From positions 1-37,391 of the forward strand of contig JAJRWS010000250.1 of NCBI GenBank assembly GCA_024276705.1: a stretch of 37,391 nt of DNA, read 5' to 3'. This document shows, piece by piece, positions 21,682-29,899 of this stretch (its first letter is position 1; each line of letters opens with the position of its first letter). This stretch comes from Planctomycetota bacterium (GTDB lineage Bacteria > Planctomycetota > Planctomycetia > Pirellulales > Lacipirellulaceae). Position numbers and translations under genes: made by a program. The notes beneath the pieces are model-generated. The model was not told the origin of the DNA. It did no database searches and was given only the letters and a program-made list of their open reading frames with translations.

Positions 21682-22529
21682 GCTTGCTTGCCGTGGCAAA
21701 GAGTTTGTGCTTCGTGGGCGAGAATTCCACATACCAGGGCCCGTAGTTTCGGTTCCGCCCTGGCTGCGGTGGCGAGAATATCCTCAATGTCGGCTGGCTG
21801 GAGCGTGTCGGGCAGGCACATGTCGGTAATCGCCGAGACGCCAAAGGTGCGCAGGCCACAATGGGCCGCGACAATCACTTCGGGCACGGTCGACATGCCG
21901 ACCACGTCGGCGCCAATCGTGCGCAAGAAACGGTACTCGGCTCGTGTCTCCAGGTTGGGACCGGTGACCGCCACCATCACTCCCTGGTGGGCGACGAAAT
22001 TTTGCTGTCGGGCGATTTCCAGTCCTTTGGCAACCAGTTGCCGGTCGTAGGGCGCCGACATGTCTGGAAAGCGGGGGCCCAAGCGGTCGTCGTTGACTCC
22101 CACCAACGGGTTGTCCCCCATCAGGTTGATGTGGTCGTCGATGACCATCACGTCGCCACCCTGGTAGTAGGGATTCATCCCACCCACCGCTTGCGAAACC
22201 AGGAGCAGTTGCGCACCGAGCGCCTTCATCACCCGCACGGGCAGGGTGATCTGTTTGAGCGACACGCCTTCGTATTGATGGACACGCCCTTCCATGGCCA
22301 AAATCGGCAAACCTTCCAGGAGGCCGCAGACCAGCCGGCCGCGATGGCTGATCGCGGTGGAGATGGGGAAATGGGGTATCGCTTCGTATTCGAGGGTTGC
22401 CTGTACCTCGATCTGTTCCACCAGACCACCCAAACCGGTTCCCAGGATGATGCCCGCATGTGGCGTCTGGTTCCACACGCCGCGTATCACCGCAACCGCT
22501 TCTTGAATCTGGTCGTAAAGTTCAAGCAT
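21678..22529 (-). CDS. Purine nucleoside phosphorylase paralogue, Asp-type
   Basis: This 283-residue paralogue keeps the PNP motifs: IILGTGLGGLVEQI, SHRGRLVCGLLEGLPILAMEGRVHQYEG, VSQAVGGMNP, DVMVIDDHINL, GPNLETRAE and VVGMSTVPEV. In the base-binding segment it reads AITDMC, with Asp236 in place of the Asn of 6-oxopurine PNPs. In human PNP the Asn243-to-Asp change brings in adenosine activity, and methylthioadenosine phosphorylases have Asp there, so this copy may prefer 6-aminopurines such as adenosine. That is inference from one residue; the Glu in LETRAE is kept in both copies. It starts 11 bases after deoC, with AAGGAGATGATGG as ribosome site, and overlaps the second PNP by ATGA. Confidence 0.9.
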   Translation of the reverse strand: MLELYDQIQEAVAVIRGVWNQTPHAGIILGTGLGGLVEQIEVQATLEYEAIPHFPISTAISHRGRLVCGLLEGLPILAMEGRVHQYEGVSLKQITLPVRVMKALGAQLLLVSQAVGGMNPYYQGGDVMVIDDHINLMGDNPLVGVNDDRLGPRFPDMSAPYDRQLVAKGLEIARQQNFVAHQGVMVAVTGPNLETRAEYRFLRTIGADVVGMSTVPEVIVAAHCGLRTFGVSAITDMCLPDTLQPADIEDILATAARAEPKLRALVCGILAHEAQTLCHGKQA

Positions 22530-22540
22530 CCATCATCTCC

Positions 22541-23257
22541 TTAATAACCTTCCGACCTGCCGGCGGATTTACCTGGTGCGCCGGCGGCGATGGCCTGAGT
22601 ACTGCTGGTTCCCAGTCGCGTGACACCCAGGGCGACAAACCGCCGGGCATCGTCGAACGTGCGAATGCCTCCCGACGCTTTCACCTGCACCTGATCGCCG
22701 CAGTGCGCCCGCATCAAGCGGATGTCGTGTTCGGTGGCTCCGGTCGAGGCCAGGGAGCCGTCGCTTTGTTTGACAAAGCCAAAGCCGGTCGAGGTCTTCA
22801 CGAAGGCCGCTCCCGCTTCCTTGCTGATCTGGCAGAGGCGGATTTTTGTTTCGTCATCGGGCAACAGGCCCGTTTCAAAGATCACTTTGGTCAGGGCTCC
22901 CGCCGAATTTGCAGCTTCCACAACCGCTCGGATGTCTTCATCGACTCGGGACCAATCCCCGTTCAACACCTGGCCCAGATTGACCACCATATCGACTTCG
23001 CTGGCTCCCGCGGCACAGGCAACCTCGGTTTCGCGGACTTTCGCCTCGGTCGAGGTGCCACCATGGGGAAAACCAATGACCGTACCAACGGCTATCGGTG
23101 TCCCGGCCAGCCAGGCGACCGCCTGGGATACCATCGACGGTTTGACGCAAATACTGGCCACTTTCAGCTCGGCGCAAAGGGTACAAGCGGCGCGCAAATC
23201 GGCGGCGGTTTGCGTCGGCTGCAGAACCGCGTGATCAATCAAGGCAACGACAGACAT
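22541..23257 (-). CDS. deoC: Deoxyribose-phosphate aldolase
   Basis: The 238-residue protein is a class I DeoC aldolase: IDHAVLQPTQTAADLRAAC, ICVKPSMV, IGFPHGGT, EVDMVVNLGQVLNGDW, the Schiff-base Lys154 in FVKTSTGF and the second active Lys193 in VKASGGIRT. It splits 2-deoxyribose-5-phosphate to acetaldehyde and glyceraldehyde-3-phosphate, feeding deoxynucleoside sugar into glycolysis. ATG 23257 is preferred over the TTG at 23263. It is the first gene of a tight four-gene unit with two PNPs and the pyrimidine phosphorylase. No phosphopentomutase (deoB) is visible in the window, so that step must be encoded elsewhere. Confidence 0.95.
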   Translation of the reverse strand: MSVVALIDHAVLQPTQTAADLRAACTLCAELKVASICVKPSMVSQAVAWLAGTPIAVGTVIGFPHGGTSTEAKVRETEVACAAGASEVDMVVNLGQVLNGDWSRVDEDIRAVVEAANSAGALTKVIFETGLLPDDETKIRLCQISKEAGAAFVKTSTGFGFVKQSDGSLASTGATEHDIRLMRAHCGDQVQVKASGGIRTFDDARRFVALGVTRLGTSSTQAIAAGAPGKSAGRSEGY

Positions 23258-23262
23258 GTTCA

Positions 23263-23310
23263 AATTCGGAGTGCGGAATTCGGAATGCGGAATGGGGTAC
23301 GGAATGCGAA
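23263..23310. repeat. Short GGAATTC/GGAATGC tandem repetition
   Basis: Degenerate copies of CGGAATTCGGAATGCGGAAT fill the gap between the deoC start and the DUF1559 stop. A related run (AATTCGGAATTCGGA) is at 25213-25245 before the AMP nucleosidase gene. These are simple repeats without a known role. Confidence 0.6.
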
Positions 23311-23326
23311 ATGTGTTGCGGGTATT

Positions 23327-24415
23327 TTACGGTAACAATTCGTTTCCCGCCATGGTCACGTGGGCGACAAAAATGTTGGGATCCATGTTTTCATCGTAGA
23401 ACCGCACGCTGCCATCGGCCGACGAAATCACGGTGCCGCCCGGATGAAACCCGTAGGGCCTCGAAACATTGTTGCAATTGATCATCTGGGCGGTCCCACA
23501 AAAATCGTTGATCGTCATCCAGGTTTTGGGGCTTGCCCAGCGAAAACGGCTATTGGTTCTACGGTCCTCTTCACCACGGTACTCTTTTGGGGCCGGATCA
23601 CTGGACTTCTGGTAAACCCCGAACATAAAGGGTTTGGCCACCGATTCGAAATAGAGCCAGGTGTTGGAAAGACCGTCCCGAACGTGACCGGCACGGGTTC
23701 GCCGTCGGTCCGATTCTTTCTTGTCCACGCTCACGCGGCCGTCGCTTCGGACCCTAATGTACAGGAAATCCCTTTGCAGGATACCATCCCATTTGCGACT
23801 TTTTGGGCTGGTGCCCTTTTTATCGTCGAGCAACCTCGCGGTCACCAGGGGGGCCAACTTTTCGATGTCGACCCGGTTGGCGGCGATGTAGTCAGTTGCG
23901 TGCCGGTCCTGCTGGATGACCGGGGAGGAAGGACAGATCAGAATGCCTCCCAAGTCCTGCTTGGTAAATTGTTCGTTGTTCGGGTTGGCCTCATGATTCC
24001 AATCCCAGGCAAGATCGATCCGCGCCAGCGTGTTGCCCTGTTCAAAGTGTGGCAGGAGGAGGGTGATTCCGTTATGCGTTGCCAAAGCCGGTTTTTCCCC
24101 GGCTGGCCAGTGCCGGTTTCGGTCTTGCGCGGCTGGGGCAAAATAACCGTTGCCCGATTCAAAATGCAGGGCTGCCAAGGTGAGGTTTTTCAAGTTGTTC
24201 AGGCACTCGGTCCGCCGGGCTGATTCTCGGGCCGATTGCACCGCTGGCAGGAGCAAGCCGATTAATATGCCGATAATGGCAATCACCACAAGCAATTCCA
24301 CCAGGGTGAAACCGGGTAGAATGCTTGAGGTGAGATGCTTGATTGTTGATGGTGAGCGTGCATGCTGGGAGCGAGGATTTTCTTTTTTTGAGATCAACAA
24401 TCTTAGATCGAACAT
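23327..24415 (-). CDS. DUF1559 pseudopilin-like planctomycete protein
   Basis: The 362-residue protein has a type IV pilin-like leader and helix ([35 protein letters not shown]), with cleavage expected before the Phe in G/FTLVE, then a DUF1559 C-terminal domain ending [22 protein letters not shown] long basic N-terminal extension precedes the leader. The ATG at 24415 follows GGAGGAATTTGTG; the frame reaches up to 24499 without a ribosome site. DUF1559 proteins are abundant in planctomycetes, processed like pseudopilins, of unknown exact role. Odd here is its place, between amn and deoC on the same strand, 19 bases after amn; it is probably co-transcribed with amn. Confidence 0.9.
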   Translation of the reverse strand: MFDLRLLISKKENPRSQHARSPSTIKHLTSSILPGFTLVELLVVIAIIGILIGLLLPAVQSARESARRTECLNNLKNLTLAALHFESGNGYFAPAAQDRNRHWPAGEKPALATHNGITLLLPHFEQGNTLARIDLAWDWNHEANPNNEQFTKQDLGGILICPSSPVIQQDRHATDYIAANRVDIEKLAPLVTARLLDDKKGTSPKSRKWDGILQRDFLYIRVRSDGRVSVDKKESDRRRTRAGHVRDGLSNTWLYFESVAKPFMFGVYQKSSDPAPKEYRGEEDRRTNSRFRWASPKTWMTINDFCGTAQMINCNNVSRPYGFHPGGTVISSADGSVRFYDENMDPNIFVAHVTMAGNELLP

Positions 24416-24434
24416 CACAAATTCCTCCCACTCG

Positions 24435-25208
24435 TTAATACTGAAAATGCTTGATGCGTTCCCCTTTTTCCTCAAGAAGTGTGAGCGATTCGATCCCAAT
24501 GGAGAGATGTGCCTGGGACCAGTCGTGTGTTACCTGGGCGTCGCTCTCGCTGGTCTTCACCCCTTCGGGGGTCATCGGTAGATCGGACACCAGCAACAGG
24601 GCTCCGCGGGCAATCTGGTTCTTGTGCCCCACGACAAAGACGGTGGCGGTTTCCATGTCGATGGCGATGGGTGTGTAGGACCGCAGTTGTTCCCGAAATT
24701 GTTCGTCGTGTTCCCAGACCCGGCGATTGGTTGTGTAGACCACGCCCGATCGATACTCCAGGCCGCGGTCGACCAGCATTTGCGAAACGAATTTGTGCAG
24801 TTTGAAGGAGGGTAAGGCGGGTACTTCAGGCGGCAGGTAGTCATTCGAAGTCCCTTCCCCGCGCACGGCTCCGATTGGCAGGATGAAATGGCCAATTTCG
24901 CTGGAACGTTTCAAGCCACCGCACTTGCCCAGGAACAAGACCGCCTTGGGCTGGTAAGCGGTCAGCAAATCCATCACCGTGGCTGCATTCGGCGAACCGA
25001 TACCAAAATTGATAATGGTGAGCCCCGTGTCGTTCGTGGCCGCCTGCATGGGCCGGTTTTCACCATGGACAAGGCAGTCAAACTTTTCCGCAAACTGGTT
25101 GATGTAAGTGCGGAAATTGGTCAGCAGTACGTAGTCGCCAAACTTTTCCAGAGGCATGCCCGTGTAGCGAGGCAACCAGTCACGGGCTAATTCGGTTTTC
25201 GTAACCAT
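24435..25208 (-). CDS. amn: AMP nucleosidase-like nucleoside phosphorylase-fold enzyme
   Basis: The 257-residue protein matches the short AMP nucleosidases found in Bacteroidetes and planctomycetes: [85 protein letters not shown], and the catalytic-region [11 protein letters not shown] and [15 protein letters not shown]. The fold is that of the nucleoside phosphorylases. AMP nucleosidase hydrolyses AMP to adenine and ribose-5-phosphate. The large N-terminal regulatory domain of E. coli Amn is absent, which is normal for this subgroup. The start ATG 25208 has no strong ribosome site. It lies upstream of the DUF1559 gene in the same direction and joins the nucleoside cluster. Confidence 0.85.
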   Translation of the reverse strand: MVTKTELARDWLPRYTGMPLEKFGDYVLLTNFRTYINQFAEKFDCLVHGENRPMQAATNDTGLTIINFGIGSPNAATVMDLLTAYQPKAVLFLGKCGGLKRSSEIGHFILPIGAVRGEGTSNDYLPPEVPALPSFKLHKFVSQMLVDRGLEYRSGVVYTTNRRVWEHDEQFREQLRSYTPIAIDMETATVFVVGHKNQIARGALLLVSDLPMTPEGVKTSESDAQVTHDWSQAHLSIGIESLTLLEEKGERIKHFQY

Positions 25209-25344
25209 GGCGAAAAATTCGGAATTCGGAATTCGGATTGCGGAATGAATTTAGTGGGGATCCAGGGACAGCCGGGAATTAGCTTCTTGGTTCTTGATGG
25301 AAAAGAATCCTAATCATGCATGAGACACGGAACTCGGTCACTTC

Positions 25345-25815
25345 TCAATAGACTTTCTTCCTCGGGTTTGCTTGCCACTCGGTGAATAGTTGGCGGCACG
25401 GGTAGGCGAGCGTATCGGCGACCAGTTTTACCGGGCTGCCACCGAGTTGTAGCAGCTCGGCGGCGGGAAGTTGTAGTTCGTTGAAGCCGGCCTGGTCAGC
25501 ATCGGCGATTGTGGCCCCGTAATAGACCGTATCGACTCGTGCCCAGTGCAACGCCGCCATGCACATGGGGCATGGTTCGCAGGTTGTTGCCACGATTGCA
25601 TGGGAGAGAAAAATGTCGTCCAGGGTCCGGCAGGCGGTGCGTATCGCATTGACCTCGGCATGGGCCGTGATATCGACCGATTGGACGACCGTATTGTGGG
25701 ATTGGGCCAGGACTCGATCTCCCAGTGCGATCGCGCAGCCAAACGGGCTTTGTCCCTGGGCCATGCCTTTCCGGCAGGCCTCGATGGCCAACTGCATCAA
25801 TTCGGCCGGTTCCAT
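25345..25815 (-). CDS. guaD: Guanine deaminase-like nucleoside/base deaminase
   Basis: The 156-residue protein is a CDA-fold deaminase with zinc ligands in HAEVNAI (with the catalytic Glu) and PCPMC. The stretch YYGATIADADQAGFNE and the C-terminal FTEWQANPRKKVY resemble B. subtilis guanine deaminase, including the Asp in the ADA-AGF segment and the final Tyr, both linked to guanine binding there. So deamination of guanine to xanthine is the best guess; a TadA-like or cytosine-type activity cannot be excluded. It precedes the AMP nucleosidase by 136 bases on the same strand. In context it would process guanine freed by the phosphorylases. Confidence 0.75.
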   Translation of the reverse strand: MEPAELMQLAIEACRKGMAQGQSPFGCAIALGDRVLAQSHNTVVQSVDITAHAEVNAIRTACRTLDDIFLSHAIVATTCEPCPMCMAALHWARVDTVYYGATIADADQAGFNELQLPAAELLQLGGSPVKLVADTLAYPCRQLFTEWQANPRKKVY

Positions 25816-26484
25816 TCGAGTTTCTCAGGGTTCAAGTCGTCGTGAATGAAATTCGCATACTGCCTGACAAGGAAAAAGATCACAGTCTCCCAAGATTGAT
25901 AAGGTACCAGAAAGGGGTATGGAATGCCTAGCAGTTCGTTGGGTCAGCAGGAAGATTACAAAGCCTTCAGGAATCATTGCTGGATTCGAAAAATCCAGAG
26001 AATCACAGGAAATCTGCATTCTGGCGAATCCAGCTACAACAGAGAGAAAGGCTTTTCTCTGTTGTTGAGAAAAATACAAAAAATGGACATCGGCGAAATT
26101 TCTGTTAAAATTTATCGTTACCGGAGCGAGACTCAGGGGTTTATTGTTCCGGGCTCTAAATTGTTCGATGGGTCAGACGATCGATTCTTTGGGCCAATAG
26201 CGTCATCCGGCCTTGTGAAGGTGGTGACGCTGCATGCTGGGGGGCATGACAGGTGGGGGGTGCGTCGGTTCCAGGCGATCCCCAGAATGGGCCAAGCCGG
26301 GGGTGGCTGTTTTATGCAGTCCGCAAAATTTTTGTAAAGGTGAAGCCGTTTCAGGCTGCAAATTTACCCTCTTTGTTGTTCGTACGCTGCCGATGCGCGC
26401 TGAGGAAAGAAACTCGTCGTAGCGTATACGCCAGGAGTGCGCCATGCGTCCAGGGGCTTTTACTGTGAATGGAGAATGATAGAA
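25816..26484. other. Long intergenic region between divergent genes
   Basis: No gene is convincing in these ~670 bases. CAACAGAGA and TCTCTGTTG (26037-26064) form a stem. Closer to the calcium-binding repeat gene, CATGC/GCATG (around 26233-26248) and the nested GTAAA...AGCC-N6-GGCT...TTTAC (26334-26368) could fold in its 5' leader. The frames on both strands here show no domain and no ribosome site. Confidence 0.4.
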
Positions 26485-28059
26485 ATGTTAAGACCGCAAC
26501 CTGAGAACAAAGCCGCCTCGAAAAGTAAATCGCGGAAAAATCGATCGAGCCGCAGCTCGAAGAGAGGACGATCGATGCGGATGGAGTCGCTCGAGAAACG
26601 GACGCTGCTCGCCGCGGACTTCATGGCCTTCGAGCCACTGCCGCTGGACCTCATCGATCCGGCCGATCCGCCCACCGGCGTGGTTGTGGCGGAAGGCACC
26701 GGGGAGGCGGATCGTATCCGTGCGTTTGTCGACGATAACAGCATGCTGCATGTGGTGGTCAATGGCGAGGAGCGACTGTACGACAACGAGCAGATCGATG
26801 GTCTCCTCATTCGCGCCAAGGGAGGTAACGATCGGGTGCAAATCGATGCTTCGGTCGCCCAGTGGACGCGTATCCAGGGAGGTGCGGGCAACGATCGTAT
26901 CCAGGGTGGTTCAGGCAATGACCACATCCTGGGTGGGGAAGGGAACGACCGAATTTTCGGCGGGGCGGGCAATGACCTGATCAATGGCAACGCCGGCAAC
27001 GACACGATCCTGGGCGGGAGAGGAGGCGATGCCTTGCTGGGCGGTGCGGGCCGCGACACGGTTCGTGGTGGCTTGGGCGATGATGTGATTGCCGGAGGCA
27101 GCGGCAACGACATGCTTGGCGGCGGCGCCGGCAACGACTGGGTCTTTGGCGATGCCACCAATGAGGTTCCCGACGATTATGCCGGCCTGGTCGATTACGC
27201 CCGGAAGCATGCCAACGAGAATGCCGGCAACGACCAGATCAATGGAGGTAGCGGCAACGATATCCTGCTGGCCGGCAACGGAAATGACCGGGTGCGCGGC
27301 GGCAAGGGAAGCGACATCATTCTTGGCGGCAATGGGGATGATGGGATCCGGGGTGGCAAGGGACGCGATTATATCCTGGGTGGACGAGGCAACGACCGAC
27401 TGCACGGTGGCGCGGGCAGTGACTTGATCGTGGGAGATCCCACCTCAGGCCTGGACGATACATCCGCCGACCCCGAGGAGCAGCCAGCGGTCGACGGGAT
27501 CATCGAGCGGGAAGGAATGCCGGAAGCAAATGAACTTTTCCGAAAGATTGACGCCAACGCCGGGCCAGTCGTGGAGTTGTCCGCCACAACGGTCGATGCT
27601 TTGCTGGGCGGGAATGACCTGATCGTGGGAGGAGGGGGCAACGACATTCTACTGGGAATGCGTGGCAATGACCGCATCTACGGCGGTTGGGGCAACGACC
27701 TGATTCACGGTGGTCGCGGCAACGACCGATTGGCTGGTGGCCAGGGCAATGACTTGCTGGTCGGAGCCGCGGGCGACGATTGGATGCTCGGCGGTGTCGG
27801 GCACGATCGGCTGTTTGGCAGCCTGGGCAACGATACGTTGGCCGGCGGCCACGGTAACGACATGCTGCGTGGCGGTGCCGGCAATGACATCCTGTTGGGG
27901 AACCAGGGCGACGACTCGCTGGTCGGCGGTCGCGGCAACGACCTGCTGGTAGGCGGCCTGGGCAGCGATAAGATAGACGCCCGGGATGGGGAGATCGATT
28001 TCCTGGTCACGGACGAAAACGACTCCGTGGAAAAAGACGAGATCGATATCGTCCTTTGA
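26485..28059 (+). CDS. RTX/hemolysin-type calcium-binding repeat protein with LEPR-XLL-like motif
   Basis: The 524-residue protein starts with a basic N-terminus and [14 protein letters not shown], a variant of the planctomycete LEPR-XLL surface-protein signature. From about residue 110 it consists of nonapeptide repeats of the type G-G-x-G-N-D-x-I/L, more than twenty copies in two blocks separated by an acidic non-repeat segment near residues 330-380. Such repeats fold into a calcium-bound beta roll and are typical of secreted or surface proteins. ATG 26485 has GGAG at a good distance; ATG 26476 and 26437 are alternatives. No enzymatic domain is visible, so it may be structural or adhesive. 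A stem-loop terminator follows. Confidence 0.88.
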   Translation: MLRPQPENKAASKSKSRKNRSSRSSKRGRSMRMESLEKRTLLAADFMAFEPLPLDLIDPADPPTGVVVAEGTGEADRIRAFVDDNSMLHVVVNGEERLYDNEQIDGLLIRAKGGNDRVQIDASVAQWTRIQGGAGNDRIQGGSGNDHILGGEGNDRIFGGAGNDLINGNAGNDTILGGRGGDALLGGAGRDTVRGGLGDDVIAGGSGNDMLGGGAGNDWVFGDATNEVPDDYAGLVDYARKHANENAGNDQINGGSGNDILLAGNGNDRVRGGKGSDIILGGNGDDGIRGGKGRDYILGGRGNDRLHGGAGSDLIVGDPTSGLDDTSADPEEQPAVDGIIEREGMPEANELFRKIDANAGPVVELSATTVDALLGGNDLIVGGGGNDILLGMRGNDRIYGGWGNDLIHGGRGNDRLAGGQGNDLLVGAAGDDWMLGGVGHDRLFGSLGNDTLAGGHGNDMLRGGAGNDILLGNQGDDSLVGGRGNDLLVGGLGSDKIDARDGEIDFLVTDENDSVEKDEIDIVL

Positions 28060-28063
28060 GCCG

Positions 28064-28128
28064 AATCATTCATCCGCCGCCGGGTAGCCGGCCAATGCTT
28101 TGCGTCGGTGCCCGGCGGATGAATGATT
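28064..28128. terminator. Bidirectional terminator between calcium-binding gene and greA
   Basis: AATCATTCATCCGCCG (28064-28079) and its exact reverse complement (28113-28128) form a perfect 16-bp stem, with GC-rich inner pairing in the loop. It lies 4 bases after one stop and touches the greA stop, fitting use from both directions. Confidence 0.75.
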
Positions 28129-28606
28129 ACTCCTCAAAGCGGATTTCAAGAATTTCAAACCGGTTCGTGCCGGCCGGAACTTCCACTTCGGCGGTCTCGC
28201 CCACTTTTTTGCCAAGCAAACCTTGGGCGAGAGGGCTGGTGACCAGAATGCGGCCCCGGTCGTAATCTTCTTCGCCCGCGCCGACCAGGGTAAATTCCTC
28301 GTCATCATCAAAATCAAGATCCTTCACGACGATGGTCGCACCAAACACAACTTGATCCTTGGGGAGTCGTGATGTGTCCACGATATCCGCTCGCGAAAGC
28401 TTGTCGCTGAGCAAATTGATTTTTGCCTGCAACATGCCCTGGCTTTCTCGGGCGCCATGGTATTCCGCATTCTCCTTCAGATCGCCCTCGGCTCGCGCTA
28501 GCGCAATCCGTTTTTCGATCTCTGGCATTTTGACTTCGTGCATCTCTTTGAGCTCGGCCTTGAGCTTGTCGTACCCGGTGCGGGTCATGGGAATGCGATC
28601 GGACAT
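28127..28606 (-). CDS. greA: Transcription elongation factor GreA
   Basis: The 159-residue protein has the GreA coiled coil ([49 protein letters not shown]) with the acidic tip residues that reach the RNA polymerase active site, and the FKBP-like C-terminal domain ([38 protein letters not shown]). It stimulates cleavage of backtracked RNA. ATG 28606 is used; an in-frame GTG at 28618 is possible. Next upstream, 269 bases away on the same strand, is the zinc-ribbon protein gene. The length is normal. Confidence 0.95.
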   Translation of the reverse strand: MSDRIPMTRTGYDKLKAELKEMHEVKMPEIEKRIALARAEGDLKENAEYHGARESQGMLQAKINLLSDKLSRADIVDTSRLPKDQVVFGATIVVKDLDFDDDEEFTLVGAGEEDYDRGRILVTSPLAQGLLGKKVGETAEVEVPAGTNRFEILEIRFEE

Positions 28607-28875
28607 GGCCAGGTTCACTCATGCGTTGATGTTTTAGGGAGAAAGCGAAAGTGACCACCGGATGGGGTGGCCAGGGAGCCAATGAGAGTCTGTACAGCAC
28701 AGTCTAACCATTCTGTCCCAGTCTACCGACCGTGTAAAGGCCGTTTCAGGTCTGCCTGGGGCAATGGGTGCAGGACAGGGTTTTCATCCGGAAGCGGATG
28801 TGGTTTCCAAACGAAAGGGGAACGGCAACGCCAAGCAAGGGACCTTCATGGATGCGCAGTAAGAATGTTGGTGCC
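28607..28875. other. Intergenic region upstream of greA
   Basis: No gene is seen in 269 bases. It should hold the greA promoter on the minus strand, but no clear consensus was found. Confidence 0.4.
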
Positions 28876-29589
28876 TCAGCTCTCAATTCTTTCGCTCAGG
28901 TAGAGCAGACAGCCACATGAGGCGCAGAATACAAGTTTTTCCAACATCAAATTGTTCTGCATGTTGAGGGTGATCTGTTGGCCACATCCCTGGCAGACTT
29001 GCCTTTCCACTTCCGCCATCCCGTCGGCCCCCTTGCTGCGAATCACACGCCGGTAATCGCCCTGAAAATCCGCAGGCAGGCCGCTTTCCGCAGTTGCCAA
29101 ATCGATTTCCAGCCGTTCAATATCACGACCAGCCACCTCCGCTTCTTGGGCCACGGCCCGACGGCATTTTTCTAGCTCCTCCTGGCCGGATGCCAGCAGC
29201 TTGTCGGCCAGGCTGGCGGCAACTTCCAATTGATCAATTCGTTCCAGCGCTTCGAGAATCTCATCCGCCAGTACGCTGCCAGCCATCTCGGCCGCGGCGA
29301 TCTGTTCCAGCAGTGTCTGGTATTCTTTATTGCTGTTACAACTGTTGAGTTTGGTTTTCCAGTCCTCAATTCGTCCTTCACTGGATTTCAGTTCCAGTTG
29401 CTTTTGATCGGCGGCCATGCGAGTTTTCTGCACGGTTTCGTGGGCAGCGGACTGGGCCGTCGTCAGTTTGGCCACATTGAGCTGGCGGGCTTGGATCTGC
29501 CGTGGGCCTCGTTCCAATCGCTCGCGTAAATCAGTTAATTGACAGTGGATTCGGTGTAATTCACGCAGGGCTTCCGCAGAGACCGCCAT
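28876..29589 (-). CDS. C4-type zinc-ribbon coiled-coil protein (COG1579)
   Basis: The 237-residue protein is mostly a long antiparallel coiled coil (residues ~5-175, rich in Leu, Glu, Arg and Gln; LNSCNSNKEYQTLLEQIAAAE is the conserved hinge-like segment) and ends in a zinc ribbon with cysteines in CQGCG and CASCG. This is the COG1579/zf-RING_7 type, widespread in bacteria; proposed roles concern nucleic-acid binding, but the function is not settled. ATG 29589 has GGAGG-like bases 6-9 upstream (CTTGAATGGAGGCGATCC). It lies between rpoD and greA, which may imply a link with transcription. Confidence 0.85.
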   Translation of the reverse strand: MAVSAEALRELHRIHCQLTDLRERLERGPRQIQARQLNVAKLTTAQSAAHETVQKTRMAADQKQLELKSSEGRIEDWKTKLNSCNSNKEYQTLLEQIAAAEMAGSVLADEILEALERIDQLEVAASLADKLLASGQEELEKCRRAVAQEAEVAGRDIERLEIDLATAESGLPADFQGDYRRVIRSKGADGMAEVERQVCQGCGQQITLNMQNNLMLEKLVFCASCGCLLYLSERIES

Positions 29590-29649
29590 GGATCGCCTCC
29601 ATTCAAGAATATCGTCGCCAATTTCGCCTGGAAAAACTTACTCGAACCC

Positions 29650-29771
29650 CAGTACTTCCAAATTGTCACTCAGCCCTACGAGGTCGCAGGGCGATAAGCC
29701 GCCCGGTGCAGACGTTTTAACGGCCAGCACGTTTTCCGGGTCGGCTTCATCGGCCATTCTTGGAACTACTG
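29650..29771. repeat. Palindromic MITE-like element, copy 2
   Basis: CAGTACTTCCAA at the left end and TTGGAACTACTG at the right end are inverted repeats with one mismatch. Inside, GCGATAAGCCGCCCGG pairs imperfectly with CCGGGTCGGCTTCATCGG. The order and length match copy 1 (13594-13716); the loop differs. No ORF. Confidence 0.7.
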
Positions 29772-29839
29772 CCCCCTCATTGTAGCGGCCTTGGGCCAGA
29801 GCCATAAGTGCAGGCACGAAAACAGTATCACGGTTTCAT

Positions 29840-29874
29840 AAAAAACCCCAGCATCCAAAGGATGCCGGGGTTTC
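29840..29874 (-). terminator. Intrinsic terminator of rpoD
   Basis: Read on the minus strand, AAACCCCGGCATCC, a TTT loop and GGATGCTGGGGTTT form a 14-bp stem with one mismatch, followed by a T-run (TTTTTTA). It is 26 bases after the rpoD stop. Confidence 0.85.
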
Positions 29875-29899
29875 TTTCTGGCTGAGCACACGCTCTGTC

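Larger units (their letters stand above)
29590..29899. other. Gap between rpoD and zinc-ribbon gene
   Basis: This 310-base gap contains one full copy of the palindromic MITE-like element and the rpoD terminator, both listed separately; no gene is seen. Confidence 0.6.

Noticed and set aside
21007-22050. Plus-strand frame of 347 codons
   Set aside because: It runs antisense to both PNP genes and only mirrors their conserved codons.
25924-26337. Plus-strand frame of 137 codons before the calcium-binding gene
   Set aside because: No ribosome site, domain or sensible composition; treated as intergenic.
26460-27161. Minus-strand Pro/Ser-rich frame opposite the calcium-binding repeats
   Set aside because: It is the periodic antisense shadow of the glycine-rich repeats.
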